Of a DNA stretch of 64,000 nucleotides, positions 1 to 12,428 are shown piece by piece (the first letter of the stretch is position 1; each line of letters starts with the position of its first letter). The position numbers and the translations under genes were made by a program. Below the pieces are notes generated by a model. It saw only the letters and a program-made list of their open reading frames with translations. It did not search any database and was not told the DNA's origin. The DNA comes from Gracilaria domingensis (lineage: Eukaryota > Rhodophyta > Florideophyceae > Gracilariales > Gracilariaceae), in contig VCMS01000134.1 in the NCBI GenBank assembly GCA_022539475.1, positions 1-64,000 on the forward strand, written 5' to 3'.

Positions 1-449
1 CTAGATAAGCTTTGGAGAGGTATTACGCGTAGCCGCAGTAAACATGGCCACGCCATACACCGTGGCTTGCAAGGCGGAAGCGAAAGAATTTAACAGAACT
101 GTCCGACGCCACCTCGCTGGCCGGGGGGGCGTTAGGCGTCAACAGGCGTGGCGCAGAATCGGGCAGTGCCAGCGGCTCTAGCAAAAGAGCCGAAGACCAG
201 ACCATAACAGGCGGCGAAAGAGAAAACCAAAATAGATGCAATTAGATGACCAAGTTGACCGAGATCACGCAAGAGGCCATTTAAACAAGCGGCACAGTAC
301 AAGAACACAAACATCAAAATTCCAACCATGCACTATGCTGAATTTAGGATATCCGCGGTACACAACCTCCTGAGCTCTGCAACCCCCTACCTACGGCAAG
401 GCACAAATTCAGACCAAAAGTATACGTCCACACATGACCTTATTTAGAA
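1..449. other. No supported gene; flank of element 1
   Basis: I see no convincing gene. A 65-codon minus-strand ATG frame (132-329) would encode a peptide with two hydrophobic stretches, but it has no recognisable family and no supporting promoter. The last five bases (ACATA, 450-454) form the left target-site duplication of the adjacent LTR element. Confidence 0.4.
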
Positions 450-454
450 ACATA

Positions 455-1428
455 TGTAGAGCAACGCAATTTGCGTGGTTATCAGGATGATGCGCCTCAT
501 ATACTCAGGGGAATGATACGAGGATGCACTTGAAGAGTTATGAGTTGGACCCAATTTCGGCGGTTACTTTTGGAATGGCTTTCCCACAGTTATCTGTAAT
601 CAGGGTTGCCATTGCTGGCCAATACCGCTAGGTGGACGCGTGTACGACACCACCGTGTGTGTGCATAGTACGGGACAATAGGTAGTGCACCTGAGGTGCC
701 TGACACTGGGCTAGCCACGTGTACGGACCCCTGCGGGTGTGCACCACGTGTACATAGTTAGTTTAGACCTACTTAGGTGAGCTCGACCTCGTTGTCGCGA
801 GCACCTTTGTAAAGTCAACCCGAGCACTTCTAAGTGAACTCTTTGTCGAGTAGCGCTCTCCTGAGTGGACTCTACACGAGTGAGGCTCTGGCGCCAACCG
901 CCTACGTGGATTATCACTTTCGCGAGTATAGCCACGTTTGGTTACGGTGGTCCTACGCTCTCGGTACCTTTGAGGAACATCTGTCGTTGATGTCGGGAAC
1001 TGAGGGTCGTACCGAGGAGGTATAGGACTAGATTACGAAGTGATCCGACTCTGTATAGAGTTTTGCAATGTTTACGAAAACCCGTGCATTACCGTTGGAG
1101 GATCTCGTCCCGCTCCGGGCACAGTGCCGAGGAGGCCCTACCCGTCGCGTGTGGGTGTTGTTTGGTTGTTGTTTTCTGTTGCTTTCCCTCTCGGGACTAC
1201 ACCTGTCGTTGGTCGTGTTTCATCGTTGCCGATACCACCCCATCTCTGGAGTTTCTCATCGTTTCCTCACGACGTGGCCTAGCACCTCTGTAGGTATAGC
1301 CAGTTGCCACTTCGGCCTTACAACCGAGTTACGGTGGTACAGAGGGCTCTGTCACTGGTCTGCCATCTCTCACGAGAGCGGACCTTCGGACAGTCAGGTG
1401 GATTTCACTCTTCCGAGTTTGCCCCACA
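455..1428 (+). repeat. 5' LTR of element 1
   Basis: A 974-bp long terminal repeat with TG...CA ends, almost identical to 11450-12423. Several short open frames inside it have identical counterparts in the 3' LTR and are not genes. The LTR is expected to hold the element's promoter and polyadenylation signals; I do not see an unambiguous TATA box. Confidence 0.93.
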
Positions 1429-1431
1429 AAG

Positions 1432-1449
1432 TGGTCTCCCGACTTAGAA
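1432..1449 (+). other. Primer binding site of element 1
   Basis: Three bases after the 5' LTR the sequence reads TGGTCTCCCGACTTAGAA. It begins with TGG, the complement of a tRNA CCA tail. The reverse complement continues into a plausible T-arm, so a host tRNA is the likely primer. I cannot name the tRNA. Confidence 0.65.
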
Positions 1450-1672
1450 CCGTTTTAGGTCACTGTCATGGAATTGACTTGATTGTTGACGGATCACCGT
1501 TTTCTGACAACGATCAGGGGACTCTTTAGAGTTTTGGAGGTTGACAACTTTTGAACGTGAACAGCTGACGTGGTGGTTTACCGAGAAGGTTTATTGAGTT
1601 TTCTTGTTCTTTGGAGACTCGTGTACGAGCTTAACTGGATCATCTGGATCAGATTGCCTACTGGTTTTCAGT

Positions 1673-3742
1673 ATGCCGCAACCGCCTCGAGGTTCTCGAG
1701 CTGGTTCAGCGCGGTCGTCAGCTGCGGTTCCACGCGTTGCACCGAAGTCCCGGTCTATCCCAGATGAGGCGCCACCTCTTGAGGTCGTACCCCGTCCCCG
1801 GAGAACGCGTTCAGTTACGGAAGCACCCAAGGGAAATGTGGGTTCTGCTCAACCCGTCGTTGAGACACCATCCATGGTTAATCATAACGCTGCTACCGTA
1901 GCCGAGTTGGCTAGGTTGGAATCCCGCTTGGATACTAATCACGCTGCTCACGTGGAACTCCTACAGGATGTTACCTCGTTGAGGGCGCAGGTTGATAATG
2001 CCCAGGTGAGGGATGTCTCAGGAGACTTACGTCTTCTGAGAAGGGACATGAATTCCATTATGGAAAATCTGGGTACCCCAGACGTCTTCGTCACGGAGTA
2101 CCGGGCATTTGTCGAGGAAATGCGCACCGATATCGGTCGAATTCGTTCGCGCTTGGAAACGCTGGAGGATACAATCCGTATGGATGAACCTGTGGACGCA
2201 CATGTTCCTCAAGGAAATCCATCTGCAGATGAAGACCATCGTTCGGTGAAGCAGAAACGTCGGCACCCAAAACTAGTTCACTATGATTCGGATTCATCGC
2301 GCTCTGACTCGAGCGACATGACTGAAAACAGTTCGTCAGATTCATCTGATAGTGATGACAACCGTCATAGGTCACGTTCGACACGGTCGAAAGCGACGCA
2401 GTCTACTCAGGCAGTGATGAGATCACGCGTGAAAGGACGGCGCCACTTGGGACTCAAAGAGTTAAAGCCGACGGACCCGCTCTACACAAAGCTGTTGTCG
2501 TACCGCTATTATCGGTTGGAAGATGTTACTTCGAATCGCTCCTCGCGAGGAACCGGTAAGATGAAGGACTACATTCGAAGGTTGAATGTTACCCTTGAAA
2601 CAAGGAAGTTCTCTGGGACAGATCCTATCCTTATCTTGGATTTCCTTGCCAGGTTCGTCCAGGAGGCCGATATACTCGATATGAGTGAAGCACAGGCATA
2701 TGTGGCACTGCCGTACTTCCTAACAGGGACTGCGGAAGATCAGTACAACTCAGTTCGAGGAACCTCAAGAGCCTCGGAAGGAGGAGTCGCGTGTTTGCCG
2801 GAAGCCGTGAACTACCTTCTCAGGTCGTACGCGACTTCCAATGCGATTTACAGCGCTACTCTTGCTGTTCGCGACACTAGACAGAAGAGTGGAGAATCTG
2901 AAACGGTTTATTCAACGCGGTTGAACAAAGCGTTTCACCGATGTGGTAATGTGTATTCCGCACAAGAGCGGTGTACCATGTTTGTTGATGGTTTGGACCC
3001 CACCATTGGGTCGTTCGTCGCTCGCCGACGCGAGGAAAAACGCCAAATGACGTACCTAGAGTTGGTTAATTACGTCCAGGCGGAAGGAGAGACGTATCGA
3101 GCCCGCAACCCAGGGCAGCGCCGCTCGAAAGCGCTACTCGCCGAGAGTTCGTCAGCATCGATGTCTGTTTTGCGACGTGAAACCGCTGTCGGTGATGCTG
3201 ATAACGTCCACTTCATTGGAAGTAACCCCCATTCTTACGGATCTACGGACCTGCCGTCAACCTCGATTCCAAGCACGGAAGAAGACCCCGCATTGTATGC
3301 CCAAGGTGTCCGGGTGCCTGCAGCCCCGCTGCCTTACGCTAACAATTCGTCGCGTCTGAACCGTCCAGGGTGGAAGGAAACAGCACCACAACGTCGAGTG
3401 GACAATCGTTCTCGCGACAAACCGGCCTCGGTCATATGTTACCAGTGCTACCTTCCAGGTCACGTATCGACGCAGTGCGTATTTCCGCCGTCGCACAGGC
3501 CGAAAATTATTGCGTATTACGACGCCCTCACGCCCGAGGAAAAGGAATCTGTTCCACGAAAGGAATATGATAAGGCCAGAGCTGAACTGGGATTACCGGT
3601 TCCGGTTTATGCTCAGCCCTCCGTTCCGGCACAAGCACCTTCGAACCAGGTTCAAGGCAAAGTACCCACGAATGGGGTTCAGTTAGGCCCCCCGAACGGA
3701 GTTCACGCACCGAATTCGGTGAGCCCCGTTCAGAAAAACTGA
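1673..3742 (+). CDS. gag: gag of element 1 (capsid and CCHC zinc knuckle)
   Basis: Structural protein of the retroelement, taken from the first ATG of a long open frame. The N-terminal third is basic and Pro/Ser-rich, followed by a stretch with heptad-like leucines (LARLESRLD, LLQDVTSLRAQ) that looks like coiled coil, then an acidic Ser/Asp-rich linker. The middle resembles retrotransposon gag folds (KFSGTDPILILDFLARF, YVALPYFLTGTAEDQY). A CCHC zinc knuckle, CYQCYLPGHVSTQC, lies at 3438-3479. It belongs to the element, not to the host. This part looks whole. Confidence 0.85.
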   Translation: MPQPPRGSRAGSARSSAAVPRVAPKSRSIPDEAPPLEVVPRPRRTRSVTEAPKGNVGSAQPVVETPSMVNHNAATVAELARLESRLDTNHAAHVELLQDVTSLRAQVDNAQVRDVSGDLRLLRRDMNSIMENLGTPDVFVTEYRAFVEEMRTDIGRIRSRLETLEDTIRMDEPVDAHVPQGNPSADEDHRSVKQKRRHPKLVHYDSDSSRSDSSDMTENSSSDSSDSDDNRHRSRSTRSKATQSTQAVMRSRVKGRRHLGLKELKPTDPLYTKLLSYRYYRLEDVTSNRSSRGTGKMKDYIRRLNVTLETRKFSGTDPILILDFLARFVQEADILDMSEAQAYVALPYFLTGTAEDQYNSVRGTSRASEGGVACLPEAVNYLLRSYATSNAIYSATLAVRDTRQKSGESETVYSTRLNKAFHRCGNVYSAQERCTMFVDGLDPTIGSFVARRREEKRQMTYLELVNYVQAEGETYRARNPGQRRSKALLAESSSASMSVLRRETAVGDADNVHFIGSNPHSYGSTDLPSTSIPSTEEDPALYAQGVRVPAAPLPYANNSSRLNRPGWKETAPQRRVDNRSRDKPASVICYQCYLPGHVSTQCVFPPSHRPKIIAYYDALTPEEKESVPRKEYDKARAELGLPVPVYAQPSVPAQAPSNQVQGKVPTNGVQLGPPNGVHAPNSVSPVQKN

Positions 3743-3786
3743 CTTCGGGAGTTTCCCCTACGGGAGGGGCGCCTTCCGAGCCGAAG

Positions 3787-6700
3787 TTGAAGGCGACCGA
3801 GGCGTCACAGCTTCGCTCCCCAGCTGTTAGAATCCTTTCAAGGATAGCGGCTACAACTGACGTGAGCTCAGAACACCTTTCGGTTCTGCGTCGTCCGTGG
3901 ATACGGTCCCGTAATCTCCGTATTCCGGAAAGAGTTCTTGTGATGGCCAAGAGAAACTACAAAGTTTATGCCGATCTTGGCTTGTCTAACCAGTTCATGG
4001 TTCGACAGTTGTCTGTCTTGGGTACGGGAGCTGCACCGAACCTGATTCACCTTGAGTTGGTGCCACCCACGCTACGGGATGAAATTCGTCATGGTCCAGG
4101 TTTGGACATCGCGGATGCCAACAATAACCCGTTGCGTACTCTTGGGTACATACCTCTCATGGTACGATTAGGAACCTGTATAGTTAAAGTAGATTTAATG
4201 GTTTGCAAAAGCATTGCCGCACCGGTGATACTCGGTTGTGACTTTTGTGATCGTTTTATTGAAGCGATTCGACCTCGAGCTCGAGTTGTTACCATGGATG
4301 ATGGTTCCGAAATACCGATTGTAAGGAAACCGCTAAAGAGAGCTACACGCAAGCGCGTCCCGCTCCCTGCTGCACAGGAAGTTCCAACCGTCGACCCGGT
4401 ATCATCTAAGCTCCATGTGGCTCATGCCATCGCAATCCCTGCGCAATCCCAAGTTTGGGTCACCATAACTACTAAGCAGTCTGGTCTACGTGTGGTACAA
4501 CCATTGCCATCATTTTATGATCAGAAGCAACTCGCTTTGGCGAACGGAGTAATCTCGGTGGAACCCGACAAACCATTCACAGTTTTGGTCGCCAACTTTG
4601 GCACAACCCGACAGTGGTTAGCTAAAAACCAAATTTTTGGTACCACTCTCCCACACCCTGCTGCTATCGTGCCGACGAAGATACCCGTTGCGGATGTTCT
4701 CGGTATAACCGATGCTAAGGAGGGGGAGGGATCAGCGGAAACCGCTTTTACCGCATCGGTTACCACGGGAAGGAAGTCACCGAATCGCTGGCACCCACCG
4801 AGGGTAAAGCGTTGCCACCAGGAACGGAAGATACAGACCCTGTCAAGGAACTGGAACAGTTGAATTTTGATCATGTACCTGAATCTCATAGAGATAAGTT
4901 AAGAGAAATGTTGAGGGAATTCACACCCATGTGGGATGGATCCCTCGGGACAATTGGAATCACGGAACACCGTATTGACCTACTTCCAGGTACTAGCCCC
5001 ATTTCCCAACACCCATACCCGGCTGGTCCCAAAGCTAGGAAAGAAGAGCAATCCCAGGTTGAGAAGATGTTACGCGCTGGCGTCATAGAGGCGGCTCAAT
5101 CCGCTTGGGCCTCACCCGTGGTGCTAGTTCCAAAAGCGGACGGATCATGGCGGTTCTGTATTGATTACCGTCGTCTAAATTCGGTCACCCTCAAAGACGT
5201 TTATCCCATACCCAGGATGGACGAATACATTGACTCGCTTGGGAGTGCTACAGTGTTCACCGCGTTGGATGCCAATTGGGGATACTGGCAAGTTCCGATC
5301 CGTGAAAAGGATAAGGACAAAACTGCTTTTGTGTGCCACCAAGGTTTGTACCGGTTTAAACGAATGCCGTTCGGAGTAACCAACGCACCGGCTACGTTTC
5401 AACGTGCTATGGATATCCTCTTGGCTCGATTCAAGTGGAAGACCTGCTTGGTGTATCTTGAAGATATCATCGTGTTCTCCGATAACCTTGATGACCACTT
5501 CACGCACGTCCGGGACGTCATGAGAGTCCTCAGAGACGCGGGCATTACGCTGAAACTCAAGAAGAGCGAGTTCTTCACAGATTCTGTCAAATACCTACGG
5601 CATATCATCCGACCTGGACAGCTCTCAGTTGAAGCAGTTCGCGTGAAGTCGCTGAAGGAAGCGAAACATCCTACGACACAAACGGAACTCCGCAGTTTTC
5701 TGGGCCTTTGTAAGGTATATCGGCGTTTTGTCCAGAACTTCGCAGATATTGCGACCCTTCTTAACCACCTTTGGAGAAAAGGTCAACCAGTTCAACTGGA
5801 ACTCCTAGGCGACGCGGAAGCGTCTGCCTTTTTGGCTTTAATTGACGCAGTAACGTCACCGCCAATCTTGGCTTTGCCTAAGCTAGGACTTCCATTCGAA
5901 GTAGACACTGATGCCAGTGCACACCAGGTTGGCTGCGCCCTGTTTCAGGTCATGGAAGACGGCGTGAGACATCCAATTGGATACTGGTCGTGATCCTTGA
6001 ACGTACACGAACGTAACTACTCAGTTTCGGAAAAAGAGTGCTTAGCCGTTGTATGGACTCTAACTACACTGAGGCCATATCTTATGGGCGACCATTTTAC
6101 GGTACATACGGACCACTCATCTCTCCTATGGCTCATGGAAATCTCGAAACCATCAGGACGCTTGATGGGTTGGCGCTTGAGGTTATCGGAGTTCGATTTC
6201 ACAGTTACGTACAAAAAAAGAACGTTGAATCTGCAGGCAGATGCACTCTCCCGCTTGGGAACAAATGCAGAAGCGGCACCAGGTGACGATCTGGACATAC
6301 CATGCTTTATGGTGGAAGAACAAGCAGGTTGGGTCGAATCTTTGTCGGATGACATCTGTGACGACATCCTGCTCACTTCTGAGAAGTTGGATCCCTTGAC
6401 TGGATCTTTTGTACCCATCACTCTCGAGGAGATGATCCGAGAACAGCAAACGGATGAGTTTTGTACGCGAATTCGCGCTCGTCTCAATGGAGGAGATCGT
6501 ATACCTTTTCAGGTTAACGATCAGGGGTACCTGGTTAGGTTGGTTGAAGCGTATACCCAAATTGTGGTCCCATACTCGCTGCAAAACCGTGTGTTGGTCA
6601 TGACACACTATGTGAAGGTAGGAGCCCACCGAGGAGGTCGAAAACTATACTTGACCGTGCGTAGGGATTTTTACTGGCCGTCAATGGCATTGGACTGCTA

Positions 6701-7745
6701 TGCAGTACGACGCTCTTGCACCGAGTGCGCTAAGAATAACGTGAAACTTCGTAAGTACTCGAAGAAGTTAACGCTGTTCCCAGCACGGTCTCCCTTGGAG
6801 TTTATCGCTATCGATATCTTAGGTGAATTGATCAGAACCGCAAGAGGTAATCGATACCTTCTGGTTATCACCGATCGGTTCCCTAAGTGGGTACGGACAG
6901 TCCCGCTGAAACGGATTACAGCCACCGTGGTTGCACAAGCTTTTGTCACCCAGTGGGTCTTTGTGTACGGTCCACCGGTTCATCTATTATCAGATAACGG
7001 TTCACAGTTCACGTCGAAGTTTTTCCAGGACGTCTGTCGGATCTTGAGTGTCGAGAATCTATTTACGACAACCTACCACCCCCAAACAAATGGTCAGGTA
7101 GAACGATTTAACCGTACCATGCTAAATGCATTAAGATCTTATGTGGCAGATCATCCTAAGGATTGGGATTTGTGTACGGACGCTATTACGTACGCGTAAA
7201 ACACCCAAGTCCACCGGGTAACGAAGCTAGCACCTTTTGAGTTGGTATTGTCAAGAGTACCGCCACCGGTTGCAATCGAGGCTCAAGAAACGCTTTCTAC
7301 GTACCCGTCTGTTGGGGTATACAGGAACGCTTGGAAGGATTGGTTAACCAAAATGGTACCGGTCGCTCGCACAGCGATGGATACGGCGCAGGCCGCTTAT
7401 AAGCGCAACTTCGATGCGAAGGTTAAGACCCCATTACCAAAGGTCAAACCAGACGATATGGTATTTCTCCGCAACGAATACTATAATCCGGAGAAGGAAC
7501 GCCGCCACAAGCTCTCGCCTATCGCGGAAGGACCCTACAAGGTTATTTCCGTCACGGACGATACCGTAGTATTGGATTTCAATAATCTCCACGAACGGAT
7601 ATCGTTAGACCGTGTTGCGCTGGCCCCACCACCCTACGTTCACGTTAACACCCAACTGGGTGAAGCTACAGGGGAAGAACAGGTCGTATCTTCGCGCCCT
7701 GCGACCCTCCGCCCTGATCGCGGCTTATCGGATCTACCGAAGTGA
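3787..7745 (+). pseudogene. pol: pol region of element 1 (protease, RT, RNase H, integrase), broken
   Basis: The pol region in Ty3/gypsy order. The protease-like fold is around 3990-4260. Reverse transcriptase is around 5000-5600, recognised from FCIDYRRLNSVTLKDVYPIP, FKRMPFGVTNAPATFQ and the YRRFVQNF region. RNase H is around 5880-6260 (DTDASAHQVGCALFQ, VHTDHSSLLWL). Integrase is around 6600-7700, with an HHCC-type finger (AHRGG...CTEC) and catalytic-core motifs (IAIDILGE, LLSDNGSQFTSKFF, YHPQTNGQVERFNRT). It is a fossil, interrupted in several places. Confidence 0.9.
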
Positions 7746-8777
7746 GAATCACCCTCGCGGGTAGCAGAACCCGTTGCGGGAGACGAAGAGGAAAACTCAA
7801 CTAGAGTTGACCCCCCACCGAACGTCGTGGCTCACGTGCCACCGCCTAAGGAGGGGGAGGAAAGTACGGAACCCGTTACACCGGCGTCGCACGGTCACAC
7901 TGTGTCGCAAGGTACCGCAACCAATCTCGCGGTCTCCACCGATAGCGTTGTGGTGCGCCGAGGCGCTGTACCTCATGGTGATACTCCGTCGAGTTCGTTG
8001 AGCAATGCGCTGGAAACGACACGACCCACCCAGGAGGTACACACCGCTGTGGATAACGTAACCCCGTCGGGAACACTACAACTGAGTGAGGTCACCACCC
8101 GCAGAGCGGAGAAGACAGTATCTGTAGATCCGGGCTTTCCGGAGAGCGCAGAACCGCAAGCGGTAGACCAGCTCAATGTTACCGACCGGTGTTAACCACG
8201 CCATGGTATGAGGAAACGAGAAGTCGTACTTACCCGCGTATTATTTGGGAAAACAACCTTGGAAAGGTGAAGTACGAAGTAGGAGTGTGAAAACCGTCGA
8301 TGGTGCACCCACGCCGCGTGGCAGAGGACTCATGACACACCCAAGCGCAGAGTAACACGTTGTGTGACGTGGTGACGTATGGAAAGCACCGCCGACGCGG
8401 GGATCTGCTGACAGTAAGTCGCGTGCGCGAGTACCACACGTGCACGGTGCACGATGTACGGTCGCCAACCGTAGGCGAACGGACACCTGTTAGGGTAACT
8501 CGTGGCTCACACGTGCCATCGCCTGGCCAACCAGAAGGCCGCGATATGAACCGTGATTGGTCAATCCGCCTCCATGGCGCACGAGCGAGACCCTGCCCGT
8601 TCTCCGTCGCACGGACGATCCTTCTGGATAGCAAGAGGGGGCTCAGAATCTCGAAGCTACCGTTGGACGGTCGGAAGCTCAACCAAAACGAACCGAAGCT
8701 CGTCAGACTCAAGAAGGAGAGTACTTCAAGAAGAACCTTTCAGGTTGAAGATTGGACGCTCCTGGCGTAAGTTGTAG

Positions 8778-9131
8778 TTGTCGCGCAGCGAGGAACTCCT
8801 AGTGAGTCGTGACTGGTTAAGTCCAAGAGGAACCTCTCTAGAGGTTAGCCGGCCACCACCTCGCCACCCTCGAAGATACGAAACCACAATGGGTGAAGGA
8901 GAGCAGTCAAACAACGAGGTGTACCCACAGGAATACGTGATCGAACGTATCGTACGTCATGTTGTAGACCCCGATGGGACGGTGCTGTACCAAGTGCGAT
9001 GGTATGGCTACTCCGCCGAGGAGGACACCATGGAGCCGGTCGAGCACCTACCTATGTCGAAGATCGTTTCATACCACCGTCGCACTCGGTCAGCCTTGCC
9101 GTCCAACCTGGATCAAGCCCAGGTGGGATAA
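8778..9131 (+). CDS. Chromodomain region of element 1
   Basis: The peptide contains a canonical chromodomain: YVIERIVRHVVDPDGT, then YQVRWYGYSAEEDTMEPVEH, with the aromatic positions and the closing WxP/ExP-type motif of the family. In chromoviruses this domain sits at the integrase C-terminus and directs insertion to marked chromatin. Here it lies about 1 kb past the integrase core, with a Pro/Thr-rich stretch of little similarity between. It is an element component, not a host HP1-type gene. Confidence 0.8.
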   Translation: MSRSEELLVSRDWLSPRGTSLEVSRPPPRHPRRYETTMGEGEQSNNEVYPQEYVIERIVRHVVDPDGTVLYQVRWYGYSAEEDTMEPVEHLPMSKIVSYHRRTRSALPSNLDQAQVG

Positions 9132-9517
9132 GAACCGTTCCCGGTGAGGAGCTTTCAACTATACCGCGATGCGGAAGACTCAGAATGGAGAGTTGACCCC
9201 TTCTGTGTGGGGGATGAATGAAGGAAGAAGACCAATGAAGTGGTAAAGACTGAACTAGAAGAAGTGAGAAGAAAGAAAGAAGAGAATACCTAAATGCCGG
9301 TTGTACCGATTTAAAACGGTTAGAGTAGAAGAAGCACCAAATAAGTGAAGCTCCAAGGAAATGAAGTACACTTGAACACAGTGTGAGTGAAGAAGTAATC
9401 GGAGATCGATCAAGTTCGTGGAGAACAGGCAAAAGGGTGAAGGGAAAGTTACGACTAGATGGTTATACTGTTTCTATCATATACTAAAGACCAAGTCCTC
9501 CAGCCCTGCTGGTCATC

Positions 9518-11442
9518 TTACGCCCCCGATGAGGGACCGGCACCGCCGCTACCGGAGGGACCCTGCGAAGGGTGCGGAACGGCGTAAGCCAGTATCCCAG
9601 CCATAGTCGTGAGATGATCGGGCACGATAATTCCAGCGTTCTGGAGACTGGCGCGCAACATCGCAATGTTCGCCGGAGAATCTCCCGGAGCGACCGGAGC
9701 TGTCGGGGCCGGAAGGACCGAAGGAACGGTAGCCGCTACAGGGGCCGGACCCACCACCGGAACACTCGCTTGAGTCGAAACATTCCAACCCACAGGAGCC
9801 TGGGGTACCCCGCCGCTGGCTTGCAACACCTGATTCGCCGCCGGTAGGTCGTTCACCAACTCCTGGTCCATCTCGACGAGTGCTCCCGCCGCCTCTCCAC
9901 CAGTATCCATGTTCGGATCTTCCAGATCCACTGGGGCGACCCAGTTGTCACTGAACATGAACCCAACAGGGTGACCGTCTGGAATCGACCGTGGCTGGTT
10001 CGCTGCCCACTCGGCATACATGCTAGTCGTCATCGTACCCTCCCATGGGTCGTAATACACGAAATCTCCTGCGGTGGGATGTCTCATACCCGGTGAGCGG
10101 TCGTAGTGACGACGAGGACCTTTCCCGCGTTGCGAACGAGGCACCGTTTCCCAATCGATTCTATCGATGACATCCAAGATGTAATGGATCTCATCCACGT
10201 TCTCTTCGGACCCCAAGGGAGTGTGCAAATCCAGCGACCGGGAATGCTGCGAAGCATCGGTGGAATATACTAAACACGGTAGTTGCCGTAAGCCTCCCAA
10301 AGGAGAAACGCTGCTACGCGTGCCGCCCACTCGCCGGCTACGAGACCCCACCATCCTGAATGCGGGTCGTTGATCAATCGGGAACCGATGTAACTCAAGC
10401 ACGGAGGCAGTTCTGCAAAACACCCTTTGGGTACCTCCACATCACGCCACCAATCTGGTAGAGGAGGGAACCGTCCAACAAAGGCCTGCGGTCTGTACCT
10501 CTCGGTCTCGATATTCGGATATGGAATGAGATACCCATGACGGGAACGAGCTTTCCGCTCAAACCGAATGCGGTTGACGAACCCACCCTGGGAAGCGTTC
10601 TTGCGAAGATAACGGAACTCCGCTCGGAGTATGGGCCGATTCCAGCACAACATCAACCTCGATGTGGTCGGGCCATCGCAAGCGTACCGCGCATGGTTGA
10701 ACGTCGCAAAGTTGTCTCCATATCGGACTTCACCGAAAGTACGGTAGAACGGAGTATCGAACCCATATGACGGTGAAACCAGATGCTCAAGGTGCACTCG
10801 ACTGAGTCTCTTGTACGCCAACTTCGCGTGTTCCGCGCGCGCGGTGTTCAGGTTCTCACCCTCGCGGGTATCGTACCGGAGGAGCATCGGGTCGATCGCT
10901 ATACGAACTTTCCATTCTGGGCATTGCACTACCGTTAACGGCAGACCGCCCGGTAGGAAGCAGTTTTCGGCATACTACTCCAAGAGAGTGTCATCGTTAA
11001 CAGCTACCGGATGAAACCACGGTGCACTGCTGAACGCAAACCCATCGCGGAGTGGATCGCGTACTGCGAGAGATTCCTTCGATATCCAACCAGCTTGGTT
11101 CGCCATCAGCGGCATCGCTTGCGCGGAATTCCATAACGGGACGTTCACCGAGACCATCGGTTGAGACTGAGGCAGTGGAGCCGTCGCAGAACCCGGCTGA
11201 GGGTAGTTCGACGCGCTCGCCTGACCCGTCGGGTGATGAGGAAACTGATTCGGGTTCATCGGAATGACAGATGATGTACTGTGATCGAGTTCGGATACTA
11301 GAATACTCTGTTCGCTTGAGTGCGTATCGCGCTTGCGAGGTATAGAAACCGAGGAGTTGGTACCGCTCATGACTGTGACGTATTTACGTACTTGCGTTTC
11401 GCACAAAACTTCAGCCTCGAAGTCGTTCTCGGCTCTAAGCAA
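9518..11442 (-). pseudogene. Antisense coding region of element 1, unknown function
   Basis: Between the chromodomain and the 3' LTR, open frames run against the element's own transcription for about 1.9 kb. The N-terminal part is Ser/Thr/Pro-rich, the middle is compact and rich in W, Y and R (PPLPDWWRDVEVPKGCF, GWWGLVAGEWAARVAAFLLW), and the C-terminal part has Ala/Pro/Val low complexity (PVVGPAPVAATVPSV). I recognise no family. Some plant Ty3/gypsy lineages carry antisense ORFs, so this is a plausible accessory gene. It is interrupted a couple of times. Confidence 0.5.
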
Positions 11443-11449
11443 GGGGAGA
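11437..11449 (+). other. Polypurine tract of element 1
   Basis: The purine-rich run AAGCAAGGGGAGA lies directly before the 3' LTR, where the plus-strand primer of an LTR element is expected. Confidence 0.6.
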
Positions 11450-12423
11450 TGTAGAGCAACGCAATTTGCGTGGTTATCAGAATGATGCGCCTCATATACT
11501 CAGGGGAATGATACGAGGATGCACTCGAAGAGTTATGAGTTGGACCCAATTTTGGCGGTTACTTTTGGAATTGCTTTCCCACAGTTATCTGTAATCAGGG
11601 TTGCCATTGCTGGCCAATACCGCTTGGTGGACGCGTGTACGACACCACTGTGTGTGTGCATAGTACGGGACAATAGGTAGTGCACCTGAGGTGCCTGACA
11701 CTGGGCTAGCCACGTGTACGGACCCCTGCGGGTGTGCACCACGTGTACATAGTTAGTTTAGACCTACGTAGGTGAGCTCGACCTCGTCGTCGCGAGCACC
11801 TTTGTAAAGTCAACCCGAGCACTTCTAAGTGAACTCTTTGTCGAGTAGCGCTCTCCTGAGTGGACTCTACACGAGTGAGGCTCTGGCGCCAACCGCCTAC
11901 GTGGATTATCACTCTCGCGAGTATAGCCACGTTTGGTTACGGTGGTCCTACGCTCTCGGTACCTTTGAGGAACATCTGTCGTTGATGTCGGGAACTGAGG
12001 GTCGTACCGAGGAGGTATAGGACTAGATTACGAAGTGATCCGACTCTGTATAGAGTTTTGCAATGTTTACGGAAACCCGTGCATTACCGTTGGAGGATCT
12101 CGCCCCGCTCCGGGCACAGTGCCGAGGAGGCCCTACCCGTCGCGTGTGGGTGTTGTTTGGTTGTTGTTTTCTGTTGCTTTCCCTCTCGGGACTACACCTG
12201 TCGTTGGTCGTGTTTCATCGTTGCCGATACCACCCCATCTCTGGAGTTTCTCATCGTTTCCTCACGACGTGGCCTAGCACCTCTGTAGGTATAGCCAGTT
12301 GCCACTTCGGCCTTACAACCGAGTTACGGTGGTACAGAGGGCTCTGTCACTGGTCTGCCATCTCTCACGAGAGCGGACCTTCGGACAGTCAGGTGGGTTT
12401 CACTCTTCCGAGTTTGCTCCACA
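11450..12423 (+). repeat. 3' LTR of element 1
   Basis: Direct copy of 455-1428, also 974 bp, differing at about 13 positions by eye. It is followed by ACATA, matching the bases before the 5' LTR. Equal lengths and a matching target duplication show the two LTRs belong to the same insertion. Confidence 0.93.
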
Positions 12424-12428
12424 ACATA

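Larger units (their letters stand above)
455..12423 (+). mobile_element. Ty3/gypsy LTR retrotransposon 1, chromodomain-bearing, with antisense region
   Basis: A full-length Ty3/gypsy element bounded by two 974-bp direct LTRs that start TGTAGAGC and end CCACA, and flanked by the 5-bp duplication ACATA (450-454 and 12424-12428). Domain order is gag with a zinc knuckle, aspartic protease, reverse transcriptase, RNase H, integrase and a separate chromodomain, which is typical of chromoviruses. I count about 13 differences between the LTRs (roughly 1.3 %), so the insertion is fairly recent. The coding part is a fossil: pol is interrupted in about half a dozen places. An unusual antisense coding region fills the space between the chromodomain and the 3' LTR. 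Confidence 0.93.

Noticed and set aside
132-329. 65-residue hydrophobic minus-strand ORF
   Set aside because: Short, no family, no promoter; an ATG-initiated frame of this size is expected by chance.
1040-1529. Plus-strand ORFs of about 80-150 codons in the element 1 LTR
   Set aside because: They lie within or overlap the LTR, recur in the 3' LTR and show no domain.
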